From: Nesterenkonia sandarakina
Lineage (GTDB): Bacteria > Actinomycetota > Actinomycetes > Actinomycetales > Micrococcaceae
Assembly: GCF_013410215.1 (NCBI RefSeq)
Contig: NZ_JACCFQ010000001.1
Coordinates: 1,426,001 to 1,490,000 of the forward strand
DNA length: 64,000 bases
Reading direction: 5' to 3'
Each line of letters opens with the position of its first letter. Position 1 is the stretch's first letter. The translations under genes were made by a program, and so were the position numbers. The notes beneath the pieces are model-generated. The model had not been told where the DNA came from and did not search any database. It was given only the letters and a program-made list of their open reading frames with translations. Below are positions 1 through 7,269 of the stretch, one piece after another.

Positions 1-1103
1 CGGTGCTGCTGGGCAAGACCACCACGCCGGAGTTCGCGTGGAAGGGCACCACCGACTCGGGGCGCTTCGGTGCGACCACCAACCCCTGGGACCCGGCGCT
101 GACCGCCGGCGGATCCTCCGGAGGTGCGGCCGCCGCAGTAGGCGCCGGGATGGGCCCCTGGGCGGTGGGCACCGACGGCGGCGGCTCGGTCCGGATCCCG
201 GCGTCGTTCACCGGCACGGTGGCGATCAAGGCCACCTACGGCACCGTGCCGATGTACCCGGCCAGCCCCTTCGGGACTCTTGCCCACGCCGGGCCGATGG
301 CGCGCACGGTCACCGACACCGCCCTGCTGCTCGATGTGATCGCCGGCTTCGATGCCCGGGACTGGTCCGCCCTGCCCTCACAGACCCGACCATTCTCCGC
401 CGACCTCACGGAACTAGAGGTCGACGGCGGCTCGCTGGCCGGGGTGCGGATCGGGTATTCCCCGACCCTGGGATTCGGCAGCAACGCCCCGGAGGTCGAG
501 GCCCGGGTTGAGGAGGCGGTAGCCGTGCTGGCCTCGCTCGGCGCCCAGGTCGAGAAGGTGGACCCCGACATCACGGACCCGGTGGAGGCCTTCCACGTGC
601 TCTGGTTCACCGGAGCCGCGAAGGTCCTGGAGGCCTACGGCCCCGGCGCGCTGGAGAAGGTGGATCCAGGGCTGCGGGCCGGAATCGAGCAGTACGCCGA
701 CGCCTCGGCGCTGGACTACCTCACCGCCACCGGGGTGCGCATGGACATGGGTGTGCGGATGGGAGCCTTCCATCAGAAGTACGACCTGCTGGTGACCCCC
801 ACCATGCCGATCCCAGCCTTCGATGCGAGCCGGCAGGCTCCGGCGGGCTGGCGCTCGGACCTGTGGACCAGCTGGACCCCGTACACCTACCCGTTCAACA
901 TGACCCAACAGCCTGCCGTCTCGGTCCCCTGCGGACTGACCGCCGCCGGGCTGCCGGTGGGCCTGCAGATCGTCGCCGCCCGGACCCGGGACCGCTCGGT
1001 GCTCCGCGCCGCACGGGCCTACGAGCTGGCCAGCGGGGAGAGGTTCAGCGCACCGGTGGCGCCTGCGGCACGTGTCGAGCCGGCCGGCGAAGCTGCGCGA
1101 TAG
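1..1103 (+). CDS. Amidase signature family hydrolase, 5' truncated by window edge
   Basis: Amidase-signature enzyme that would hydrolyse an amide bond. The reading frame is open at the left edge, so the N-terminal part with the catalytic Lys of the Ser-cisSer-Lys triad is missing. Visible are the Gly/Ser-rich signature GGSSGGAAAAV near codon 38 and the GTDGGGSVRIPAS block carrying the nucleophile Ser region, both typical of the family. The C-terminal part TPTMPIPAF and PAVSVPCGLTAAGLPVGLQ is also standard for GatA-like amidases. GatA itself is less likely because there is no gatC or gatB beside it. The stop is TAG at 1101, inside the 3' end of the convergent EamA gene (59 bp overlap). Substrate unknown. 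Confidence 0.88.
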   Translation, partial: VLLGKTTTPEFAWKGTTDSGRFGATTNPWDPALTAGGSSGGAAAAVGAGMGPWAVGTDGGGSVRIPASFTGTVAIKATYGTVPMYPASPFGTLAHAGPMARTVTDTALLLDVIAGFDARDWSALPSQTRPFSADLTELEVDGGSLAGVRIGYSPTLGFGSNAPEVEARVEEAVAVLASLGAQVEKVDPDITDPVEAFHVLWFTGAAKVLEAYGPGALEKVDPGLRAGIEQYADASALDYLTATGVRMDMGVRMGAFHQKYDLLVTPTMPIPAFDASRQAPAGWRSDLWTSWTPYTYPFNMTQQPAVSVPCGLTAAGLPVGLQIVAARTRDRSVLRAARAYELASGERFSAPVAPAARVEPAGEAAR

Positions 1104-1968
1104 CCACCCCGGTCAGGGTCACTGCGCCGCCGATGATCCCCAGCAGCGGCGGAACCTCGCCGAGGGTGAGCCATGACATGACCACGACGACGGCGGGCAC
1201 CGCCAGGGTGCATGCGGCCACCTTGCCGGTGGGGAAGTGGTTCATCGCGTAGCCCCAGAACCAGAAGCCCAGAGCGGTGGGCCCGATCCCCATGTACACC
1301 GCGCCGAGGATCACCGGGGTCGAGGTCGTCTGCAGCTGGTCCCAGGTGGCGCCGAGGAAGGGAAGCAGGGCGATGGTCCCAGCGGCGCAGGCCAGCCAGG
1401 TCGCGGTCAGCGGGTCGGTGTGCCGCAGTGCGAGCTTCTGGATCAGCATGCCCCCGGCGTAGAGGAACGCCGCGAGCAGGGCGATGCCCAGCCCGGCCAG
1501 CGCCAGCTGGCCGGTGGAGCCCGCCACGGTGATCAGTCCGATCCCGCACAGCGAGACCACCATGCCCGCGAAGAGCCGGGAGGAGAACGACTCCTTGAAG
1601 AACACCACCGCGCCGACTCCGACCATCAGGGGGGCCAGGTTCACCACCATCGCGATGGTCCCGGCGTCGATGTAGTGCCCGGCGAGGTTGAAGACCACCG
1701 TGTAGAGCGCGAACCAGATGACCCCGAAGAGAGCAGTCAGCCCGAGCGCGGGTCGGCTGGGCGGGTGCAGGTTCCCCCGGCGGACCCAGAGCAGCAGCGC
1801 GCTCAGCGTCACCGTGCCGGCGAGCAGCCGCAGCAGGGCGAGCGGGCCGGGGGAGAGCTCCCCCGCGGAGTAGCGGATCAGGACGAAGGAGGAGGCCCAC
1901 ATCAGCACGGTGGCGACGATGGCCGCCACGGGAAGCGCGGGGAGGGTGCGGGCGGCGTTGCGAGTCAC
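1045..1968 (-). CDS. EamA/DMT-family membrane transporter
   Basis: Drug/metabolite-transporter superfamily protein, about 307 residues, with two EamA repeats and roughly ten hydrophobic segments. The first begins at LPVAAIVATVLMWASSF, and the second repeat includes GIGPTALGFWFWGYAM. Such proteins usually export metabolites or amino acids from the cytoplasm; the substrate cannot be told. The start is uncertain: GTG at 1968 puts a short N-tail before the first helix, while an upstream GTG at 2007 would add 13 polar residues; neither has a clear ribosome binding site. The 3' end overlaps the convergent amidase gene by 59 bp, so no separate terminator fits between them. Confidence 0.85.
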   Translation of the reverse strand: MTRNAARTLPALPVAAIVATVLMWASSFVLIRYSAGELSPGPLALLRLLAGTVTLSALLLWVRRGNLHPPSRPALGLTALFGVIWFALYTVVFNLAGHYIDAGTIAMVVNLAPLMVGVGAVVFFKESFSSRLFAGMVVSLCGIGLITVAGSTGQLALAGLGIALLAAFLYAGGMLIQKLALRHTDPLTATWLACAAGTIALLPFLGATWDQLQTTSTPVILGAVYMGIGPTALGFWFWGYAMNHFPTGKVAACTLAVPAVVVVMSWLTLGEVPPLLGIIGGAVTLTGVAIAQLRRPARHVPQAPPVR

Positions 1969-2331
1969 GCCATGACTGTACCGCCGGCCCAGGGCCGACT
2001 CCCGCACCCGCTTTGCCGAATCCCCGGGCGCGGGCTACCATAGACAGTCGCAAGCCGTGCTGCGCTGTGCACATGCGTGTCCTCTTGGAGCGAGGACCGG
2101 GTGGGCCTCAGCGCCGGAAAGCAGCATGGTCGATTGTGAAGCCTGGATTCCAGAGCACCACATCAAGCACCACCGTCCGTTCAGCGTTTCGCTGGACGAA
2201 TGAGAAGACACTTCGGTTGGATCTCACCCAGCCTGGTCCGTCCTCGCAAGTAACGGTGTCATAGCTGGTGGCGGGACCCAGAATCGGGGACCGCCCGTAT
2301 ACATTCACGTACTTACGCAAGAGGAGTGATC
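1969..2331. other. Gene-free spacer upstream of rpmB
   Basis: About 360 bp between divergently oriented EamA and rpmB. I see no convincing reading frame with a ribosome binding site. A small hairpin (GTCCTC/GAGGAC, 2079-2097) is present. No clear Zur-type palindrome (TGAAAAT-like arms) is visible, although zinc-independent ribosomal protein operons are often Zur-regulated in actinobacteria. A weak -10-like TACATT lies at 2300-2305 without a good -35. Confidence 0.5.
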
Positions 2332-2568
2332 ATGGCAGCACGTTGCCAGGTGACCGGAGTGGGGCCGCAGTTCGGCAACTCAATCTCCCACTCGCATCGG
2401 CGCACCAAGCGCCGGTTCGACCCGAACATCCAGAAGAAGCGCTACTGGGTTCCCTCGCTGGGACGCAATGTGACGCTGACCTTGTCCGTGAAGGGCATCA
2501 AGACCATCGACGTCCGCGGCATCGACGTTGTCGTTGCCGAGCTGATCGAGAAGGGTGAGAAGCTCTAA
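2332..2568 (+). CDS. rpmB: 50S ribosomal protein L28
   Basis: Large-subunit ribosomal protein L28, 78 residues. The start MAARCQVTG and the blocks [15 protein letters not shown] and [18 protein letters not shown] are characteristic and close to the E. coli-type L28. Only one Cys is present, so this is the zinc-independent form without a CXXC pair. The chosen ATG at 2332 follows a good GAGGAG ribosome binding site (2321-2326); an in-frame upstream ATC-ATG context at 2326 is rejected because it would overlap that site. The stop TAA overlaps the rpmG start (TAATG), so the two are translationally coupled. First gene of an rpmB-rpmG-rpsN operon. Confidence 0.97.
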   Translation: MAARCQVTGVGPQFGNSISHSHRRTKRRFDPNIQKKRYWVPSLGRNVTLTLSVKGIKTIDVRGIDVVVAELIEKGEKL

Positions 2569-2735
2569 TGGCCAAGGACAAGGACGTACGTCCCATCATC
2601 AAGCTGAAGTCGACGGCCGGCACCGGGTTCACCTACGTGACCCGCAAGAACCGCCGCAACAACCCCGACCGCATCGTGCTCAAGAAGTATGACCCGGTCG
2701 TTCGCAAGCACGTCGACTTCCGAGAGGAGCGCTGA
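2568..2735 (+). CDS. rpmG: 50S ribosomal protein L33
   Basis: Ribosomal protein L33, 55 residues, starting [18 protein letters not shown] and containing the family motif [13 protein letters not shown] and the ending [10 protein letters not shown]. There is no cysteine at all, so it is the C-minus, zinc-free paralogue type. The ATG uses the last A of the rpmB stop codon, and TGA at 2733 is two bases from the rpsN start. It is too short to be noticed easily between its neighbours but is certain from sequence and operon position. Confidence 0.96.
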   Translation: MAKDKDVRPIIKLKSTAGTGFTYVTRKNRRNNPDRIVLKKYDPVVRKHVDFREER

Positions 2736-2737
2736 TC

Positions 2738-3043
2738 ATGGCTAAGAAATCCAAGATCGCAAAGAACGAACAGCGCAAGGTCATCGTTGAGCGCTACGCC
2801 GAGAAGCGTCTGCAGCTGAAGAAGACCCTGATCGATCCCAATGCCTCGGACGAGGACCGCGAGGCAGCTCGCGTGGGTCTGCAGAAGCTTCCCCGCGATG
2901 CTTCCCCGATCCGCGTGCGCAACCGCGACTCCATCGATGGTCGCCCCCGCGGCACCTTCCAGAAGTTCGGCATCTCGCGCATCCGCTTCCGCGACATGGC
3001 GCACAACGGTGAGCTTCCCGGCATCACCAAGTCGTCCTGGTGA
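2738..3043 (+). CDS. rpsN: 30S ribosomal protein S14, zinc-independent long form
   Basis: Small-subunit protein S14, 101 residues. The long form [14 protein letters not shown]...RLQLKKTL and the C-terminal [21 protein letters not shown] with [11 protein letters not shown] identify it. It lacks the CXXC zinc ribbon of short S14 proteins and is therefore of the zinc-independent class. It closes the operon two bases after rpmG and is followed 35 bp later by a strong hairpin terminator. In other actinobacteria a rpmB-rpmG-rpsN set of this kind is induced under zinc limitation; whether it is the only copy in this genome cannot be seen here. Confidence 0.97.
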   Translation: MAKKSKIAKNEQRKVIVERYAEKRLQLKKTLIDPNASDEDREAARVGLQKLPRDASPIRVRNRDSIDGRPRGTFQKFGISRIRFRDMAHNGELPGITKSSW

Positions 3044-3077
3044 TCAGCCGAGGCTGAATCGAGAACACCTTTTCTAG

Positions 3078-3105
3078 GGGTGGGTCGCCTTCGGGTGGCC
3101 CACCC
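3078..3105 (+). terminator. Hairpin terminator of rpmB-rpmG-rpsN
   Basis: GGGTGGG pairs with CCCACCC, extended by TCGCC/GGTGG with two wobble pairs, around a stable TTCG tetraloop; followed by a short TTT. It sits 35 bp after the rpsN stop. Confidence 0.8.
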
Positions 3106-3115
3106 TTTGAAGTGG

Positions 3116-3143
3116 TTGTACGATACACACTGTGTTCTAGATT
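3116..3143 (+). promoter_or_regulatory. Possible promoter of the candidate small RNA
   Basis: TTGTAC (3116-3121) and TAGATT (3138-3143) are separated by 16 bp and lie just downstream of the rpsN terminator. The expected start would be near 3150. The match is moderate, so this is a suggestion based on its position before a structured, terminator-ending stretch. Confidence 0.35.
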
Positions 3144-3146
3144 GAA

Positions 3147-3260
3147 CCCCCGGAGCCGCGCACCGAGCGTGTGCGCTCCGCAAAGACCGCCACCCGTGCG
3201 GAGGCTGCTGTTCCTCACCCCCTGGAGGAACAGCATCAGTCCTCCCGCGGGTGGTTTTTT
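3147..3260 (+). ncRNA. Candidate small structured RNA between rpsN and hup
   Basis: About 110 nt that could be an independent transcript. It starts after a plausible promoter, has a CCCCC run (3147-3151), then a hairpin (GGAGC-C-GCGCAC pairing with GTGTGC-GCTCC, 3152-3179), and ends in a long hairpin with a C-rich loop (ACCCCCTG) and six T residues. Two C runs, one of them in a hairpin loop, recall actinobacterial 6C-type RNAs, but this is resemblance only. It could equally be a second terminator or a leader attenuator. No ORF with a ribosome binding site runs through it. Confidence 0.4.
3190..3260 (+). terminator. Strong intrinsic terminator ending the candidate small RNA
   Basis: Outer stem CCACCCG/CGGGTGG (3190-3196 with 3248-3254), middle stem GGAGG/CCTCC, inner 10-bp stem GCTGTTCCTC/GAGGAACAGC (3207-3216 with 3225-3234) and a perfect T6 run at 3255-3260. 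It is by far the best canonical Rho-independent terminator in the window. Confidence 0.85.
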
Positions 3261-3512
3261 CATGCCACCCATCCCAGCGACCAGGCACCGTCTCAGATCC
3301 TCGTCTGCGGTGTTCGCGGAGCGGAGAATGCGGCCCTCGGGCCCAGGATCACGCGGTTCTATGCTGGTTCCGCCGGGCCTGCGTGGTAAGTTGCCGTTCT
3401 GAAAGCCCCACGCGGCATGACCGGCCCGCCGCCGCAGAAGATCGCGGCAGCGGCACGCATTGAGCAGGTCGTGCCGGGGACTGCCACCGAATAAGTCCAG
3501 GAGGACAAACAC

Positions 3513-3797
3513 ATGGCACTGAACCGCAGCGAGCTCGTCGCAGCAGTCGCAGAGAAGTCCGGAAACTCCCAGGCCGCCGTCAACGGCGTCCTGGACTCGG
3601 TCTTCGAGGTCTTCACCGAGCAGGTGTCCAAGGGCGAGAAGGTCACCATTCCCGGCTGGCTGGCCGTGGAGCGCACCAAGCGCGCCGCCCGCACCGGACG
3701 CAACCCGCAGACCGGTGAGACCATCCAGATCCCCGAGGGCTACTCGGTCAAGCTCTCCGCAGGTTCGAAGCTGAAGGCCGCTGCCACCGGCAAGTGA
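3513..3797 (+). CDS. hup: HU-family DNA-binding protein
   Basis: Nucleoid-associated HU protein, 94 residues, which binds and bends DNA as a dimer. The N-terminal helices MALNRSELVAAVAEKSG and the beta-arm motif GRNPQTGETIQIP are diagnostic. It ends shortly after the HU core, without the long Lys/Ala/Pro-rich tail seen in mycobacterial HupB. AGGAGG (3499-3504) precedes the ATG at good spacing. Monocistronic: the candidate small RNA lies upstream and a 12-bp hairpin lies downstream. Confidence 0.96.
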   Translation: MALNRSELVAAVAEKSGNSQAAVNGVLDSVFEVFTEQVSKGEKVTIPGWLAVERTKRAARTGRNPQTGETIQIPEGYSVKLSAGSKLKAAATGK

Positions 3798-3849
3798 GCC
3801 CGCGCCGCCGCGGCGCTCCGCAGACCGGAGAGCCACGGCCCGCCTGAGA

Positions 3850-3890
3850 ACATCGGCCCCTCGCCCGGAGAACGGGTAAGGGGCCGATGT
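3850..3890 (+). terminator. Hairpin terminator after hup
   Basis: ACATCGGCCCCT (3850-3861) pairs perfectly with AGGGGCCGATGT (3879-3890), with an inner CCCG/CGGG extension. No T run follows, so it may work on either strand or with Rho. Confidence 0.65.
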
Positions 3891-3905
3891 CGTCAGAGCC
3901 GGGTC

Positions 3906-3923
3906 TTCTACACGGCGTAGAAT
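3906..3923 (+). promoter_or_regulatory. -10-like element within a short inverted repeat, upstream of the copper/oxidase operon
   Basis: TAGAAT (3918-3923) is a 5-of-6 match to the -10 consensus. It overlaps the right arm of the inverted repeat TTCTAC-ACGGC-GTAGAA (3906-3922), which could be an operator. No good -35 is seen. The start codon of the first gene lies 50 bp downstream. Confidence 0.4.
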
Positions 3924-3972
3924 CGTGGCAGGCGCAAACCCTGACGACCCCGCAGGAAGGTGCAGCATCGCC

Positions 3973-4248
3973 ATGACAGCCCCACTATCCCTGAGCACTG
4001 CCACAGCTACAGCCTCAGCCACGGCCGCCGCGCCTGCGATGCCAGGGTGGGCCCCGCTGGTCTTCGGGATCGCCAGCCTGCTCGTGCTGGTCCTGGTGAT
4101 CGTGTTGGCGCGGCGGAAGATGCACGAGTCAGCGCGCTGGCAGCAGTCCACGCGCCCCGAACCCGAGCGCGATGACCCCCAGCAGGGTCCCCCGCCCGGC
4201 TCCTCGCAGGATCCCCGCATTGATCCGCCCAGGAACGACGGCGCGTGA
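3973..4248 (+). CDS. Small single-pass membrane protein, function unknown
   Basis: A 91-residue protein with a Ser/Thr/Ala-rich N-terminus, one hydrophobic segment (WAPLVFGIASLLVLVLVIVLA, about residues 26-46) followed by the positive stop RRKMHE, and a hydrophilic Pro-rich C-tail. That arrangement predicts an outside N-terminus and a cytoplasmic tail. The ATG at 3973 has GGAAGG 12 bp upstream; an in-frame GTG further upstream (3925) lacks such a site. Its TGA overlaps the GTG of the CopD-CtaG gene (GTGA), so it is translationally coupled and may be an accessory subunit of that assembly system. I do not recognise a family. Confidence 0.7.
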   Translation: MTAPLSLSTATATASATAAAPAMPGWAPLVFGIASLLVLVLVIVLARRKMHESARWQQSTRPEPERDDPQQGPPPGSSQDPRIDPPRNDGA

Positions 4249-6395
4249 GCACCTCCGCCCCCACCCTGACCTCGGGCACCCGTGTCTGGACTGCGCCGCT
4301 GCCGCTGACGGCCGCCGCGCTGTGCGCCGGACTGCTGGCCCTGATCGTCACCGGTGTCCTCTCCGGCAGCACCGCGCCCAGCGAGCTCTCCGACCCCGGA
4401 GCGCCCACCCGGTGGGGTCTGCCGGTGGCCCGTTTCATCCATCACCTCGCCATGGCCACGGCGATCGCCGCAGTGATCCTGGCCGCCGTGGCGGTGCCCC
4501 CGCAGGCAGGTCCTCGGCGGCGCCGGAAGCTTGCCGGTGAGGGTGCCGCTGCCGAGCACCCGCTGTTCACCCGGACCATGCAGATCGCTGGTCTCGCCGG
4601 AGTGGTCTGGACCGTGGCAGCGGTGGCGGTGCTGGTGCTGACCTTCTCCTCGCTCTCAGGACTCGCGCTCTCCTCATCGGACTCCTTCGCCGCCGGGTTC
4701 TTCGACTACGTGCAGTCCATCCCGACCGGGCAGGCCTGGGCCGCGGTGGTGCTGATCGCCGCGGTCTTCGCCACCTTCGTGACCGCGGTCCGCGCCCCTG
4801 CGGGACTGTTCTTCATCGCCGTGCTGGGACTCACCGCCATCGTCCCGATGGCGCTGGTCGGGCATTCGGCCTCCGGCGATGACCACTACGCGGCGGTGAA
4901 CTCGCTGGGACTGCACCTGCTCGGCGTCGTGATCTGGGTGGGCGGCCTCGTGGTGCTGGCGCTGCTGAGCCCGGCGCTGAGCCGAGATGCAGCCCAGACC
5001 CGGGTGTCGGGCGTCGCAGCGCCTGTGACCGAGGCGAGCCCGCGCAGCGCGGAGGCCCCCGCGACCCAGGCGCCTGGTATGACCGAGACGCTGCTGCGGC
5101 GCTATTCCACCCTGGCGGGGCTGGCCCTGATCACCGTGGCAGCCTCCGGGGTCATCAACGCAAGCCTGCGCATCGAGACCCTCGAGCAGCTCACCGCCAC
5201 CAGCTATGGCCTGATGATCTCTGCGAAGCTGCTGGCCACCCTCGCCCTGGCCGGCATCGGCTGGATGCACCGGTCCTGGATCATTCCTCGGCTGGGCAGC
5301 GGGGCGCGACCGTCCGGCCTGCTCTTCCAGCTGATCCTCGTGGAGATCGCCATCATGGCGGCTGTGATCGGAATCAGCTCCATCCTCGGGCGCACCGCGC
5401 CCCCGGTGCCCGAGGAGCTTCCCCCCGACGCCACCCCGGCGCGGACGCTCACCGGCTACGACCTTCCCCCTGAGCCCACCGGCAGCCTCTGGCTGACCCT
5501 GTGGCGCCCGGACTGGCTCTGGGTCGCCGTCGTCGTCTTCCTCGCCGCCTGGTACCTGCTCGCCATGGTGCGGCTGCGTCGGCGCGGAGACTCCTGGCCG
5601 GTCCTGCGCGCCGCGAGCTGGCTCTTCGGCCTGCTGGTGCTGCTCTGGGTGACCTCCGGCGGGCCAGCGGTGTACGGGATGGTGCTCTTCTCAGGGCACA
5701 TGATCCAGCACATGACGCTGACCATGGTGGCGCCGCTGTTCATGGTCATGGGCTCCCCGGTGACCCTGGCGCTGCGCGCACTGGACGTGCGCACCGACGG
5801 CACCCGCGGCCCCCGAGAGTGGATCCTCTGGCTGGTGCACTCGCGCTTCTCGAAGGTGATCACGCACCCGATCGTCGCGGCGGTGAACTTCGCCGGGTCG
5901 CTGCTGATCTTCTACTACACCCCGGTCTTCGGCCTGGTGCTGGAGTACCACGTGGGCCACGAGCTGATGATCTTCCACTTCCTGGCCACCGGCTACATCT
6001 TCGCGCTGGTGCTCATCGGCCAGGACCCCCTGCCGGCGCGGCCCGCGCACCCGATGCGGCTGATCATCCTGCTCGCCACCATGGTCTTCCATGCCTTCCT
6101 GGCGGTGGCGATGACCAGCTCGGACCAGCTGATCCAGGCCGCCTGGTTCGGCAACATGGGCCACGACTGGGGCTTCACCGCGCTGGAGGATCAGCGCAGC
6201 GGAGGCGAACTGATGTGGGCGCTGGGAGAGATCCCCGCGATCCTGATGTCCTTCGTGGCCGGGGTCATCTGGTCCCGGGACGATAAGCGCGAGACCAAGC
6301 GGTTGGACCGCGAGGCCGACCGCACCGGAGACGCCGAGCTCCACGACTACAACGACATGTTCGCCCAGATGGCCGAACGGGATGGACCACGATGA
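4245..6395 (+). CDS. CopD-CtaG fusion membrane protein (copper handling / cytochrome c oxidase assembly)
   Basis: A 716-residue polytopic protein made of two recognisable parts. Residues about 1-380 resemble the CopD copper-resistance membrane domain (for example GLHLLGVVIWVGGLVVLALL and a later block with the Trp-His motif GWMHRSWIIPRLG). Residues about 410-690 match the CtaG_caa3 family, with SGHMIQHMTLTMVAPLFMVMG, the YYTPVFGLVLEYHVGHELM block and a late DWGFTALEDQRSGGELMW motif. CtaG-type proteins help deliver copper to cytochrome oxidase. Such fusions are common in actinobacteria. It is coupled to the small membrane protein upstream (GTGA) and the lipoprotein downstream (ATGA). Confidence 0.9.
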   Translation: MSTSAPTLTSGTRVWTAPLPLTAAALCAGLLALIVTGVLSGSTAPSELSDPGAPTRWGLPVARFIHHLAMATAIAAVILAAVAVPPQAGPRRRRKLAGEGAAAEHPLFTRTMQIAGLAGVVWTVAAVAVLVLTFSSLSGLALSSSDSFAAGFFDYVQSIPTGQAWAAVVLIAAVFATFVTAVRAPAGLFFIAVLGLTAIVPMALVGHSASGDDHYAAVNSLGLHLLGVVIWVGGLVVLALLSPALSRDAAQTRVSGVAAPVTEASPRSAEAPATQAPGMTETLLRRYSTLAGLALITVAASGVINASLRIETLEQLTATSYGLMISAKLLATLALAGIGWMHRSWIIPRLGSGARPSGLLFQLILVEIAIMAAVIGISSILGRTAPPVPEELPPDATPARTLTGYDLPPEPTGSLWLTLWRPDWLWVAVVVFLAAWYLLAMVRLRRRGDSWPVLRAASWLFGLLVLLWVTSGGPAVYGMVLFSGHMIQHMTLTMVAPLFMVMGSPVTLALRALDVRTDGTRGPREWILWLVHSRFSKVITHPIVAAVNFAGSLLIFYYTPVFGLVLEYHVGHELMIFHFLATGYIFALVLIGQDPLPARPAHPMRLIILLATMVFHAFLAVAMTSSDQLIQAAWFGNMGHDWGFTALEDQRSGGELMWALGEIPAILMSFVAGVIWSRDDKRETKRLDREADRTGDAELHDYNDMFAQMAERDGPR

Positions 6396-7243
6396 GGCCA
6401 CCAGGGATCGCGGCAGCGGCATCGGCGTTCGCCGGGGTGCTGTTGCTCACCGCCTGCGGCTCGGACACCGGTGCCACAGCCCCGGAGGATCCCGATCACG
6501 CCGGGGTCAGCCCAGGGGAGGCCGCCCCCAATGGCGCGGGTGAGGGCGGGACTGGCGAGGGCGGCACTGGCGAGGGCGGGGCTGTTCTCAGCGCCCCGGA
6601 ACGGCTGATCGCCGCGGCCCAGGAAGGCGCCGGGCGTGCCTCCAGCTTCGGGTTCAACGAGATGGGATTCGTCTCCGACGAGGTCGCCGACTCCTATCGC
6701 GCGCTGCTCCAGGAGAACTCCCTGGCCGGGGAGGACCCCGAGGCGCAGGTGAGCCCGGCCTCCTGCGCGCAGCCGCTGGCCGCCGTCGACTTCTCCCCGC
6801 TGCTGCTTGAAGAGGCGGTGCGCGCAGACTACTTCGCCGAGAGCTTCGACGGGGCCGGTTCGATCGAGCTGGCCACCCTTCAGAGCCCGGCGGATGAGCA
6901 GCGCGTGGCCGAGCACCGGGAGAACGTGGCGGAGCTGCTTGAATCCTGCCAGGACACCGAGTTCACCCTGGACGGAGTGGACTACGAGCTGCGCATCCAG
7001 GAGCCGACGCTGCAGGACCAGGATGAGGTCTCCGCGGAGCAGGTTCAGGACACCGTGGCCTACTCCTGGCGGCGCAGCGGCGGGGATGGAACAACTTTCG
7101 CCCAGATCCTGTTCACGCAGGTGGGCAGTGACATCATCATGGTCTCCTTCACCGGCGGGGAGGCGGCAGAATCGGCCGAGTTCACCGCGATCGCGGAGGC
7201 CATCGCCGCCGAGGCGTCCGCCGCGCTGGAGACCGAAGAATAG
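6392..7243 (+). CDS. Lipoprotein of unknown function, coupled to CopD-CtaG
   Basis: A 283-residue secreted lipoprotein. The signal peptide ends in the lipobox LLTAC with Cys22, followed by an acidic Gly-rich linker containing a GEGGT repeat (about residues 50-64), then a folded domain of some 200 residues. I do not recognise the domain; the layout resembles the actinobacterial lipoproteins with a sensor-like or DUF-type fold. The ATG overlaps the stop of CopD-CtaG (ATGA), which suggests a role at the outer face of the membrane near the oxidase assembly factor, but that is inference from position. Confidence 0.75.
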   Translation: MRPPGIAAAASAFAGVLLLTACGSDTGATAPEDPDHAGVSPGEAAPNGAGEGGTGEGGTGEGGAVLSAPERLIAAAQEGAGRASSFGFNEMGFVSDEVADSYRALLQENSLAGEDPEAQVSPASCAQPLAAVDFSPLLLEEAVRADYFAESFDGAGSIELATLQSPADEQRVAEHRENVAELLESCQDTEFTLDGVDYELRIQEPTLQDQDEVSAEQVQDTVAYSWRRSGGDGTTFAQILFTQVGSDIIMVSFTGGEAAESAEFTAIAEAIAAEASAALETEE

Positions 7244-7269
7244 CCAAGCAGAACAGAGGGAGTTCCCGT

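Noticed and set aside
2008-2331. Zur box upstream of rpmB
   Set aside because: No palindrome resembling the actinobacterial Zur consensus could be found on inspection.
3261-3512. tRNA or other RNA gene between the candidate small RNA and hup
   Set aside because: No cloverleaf, T-loop GTTCRA pattern or CCA context; only ordinary G/C-rich sequence.
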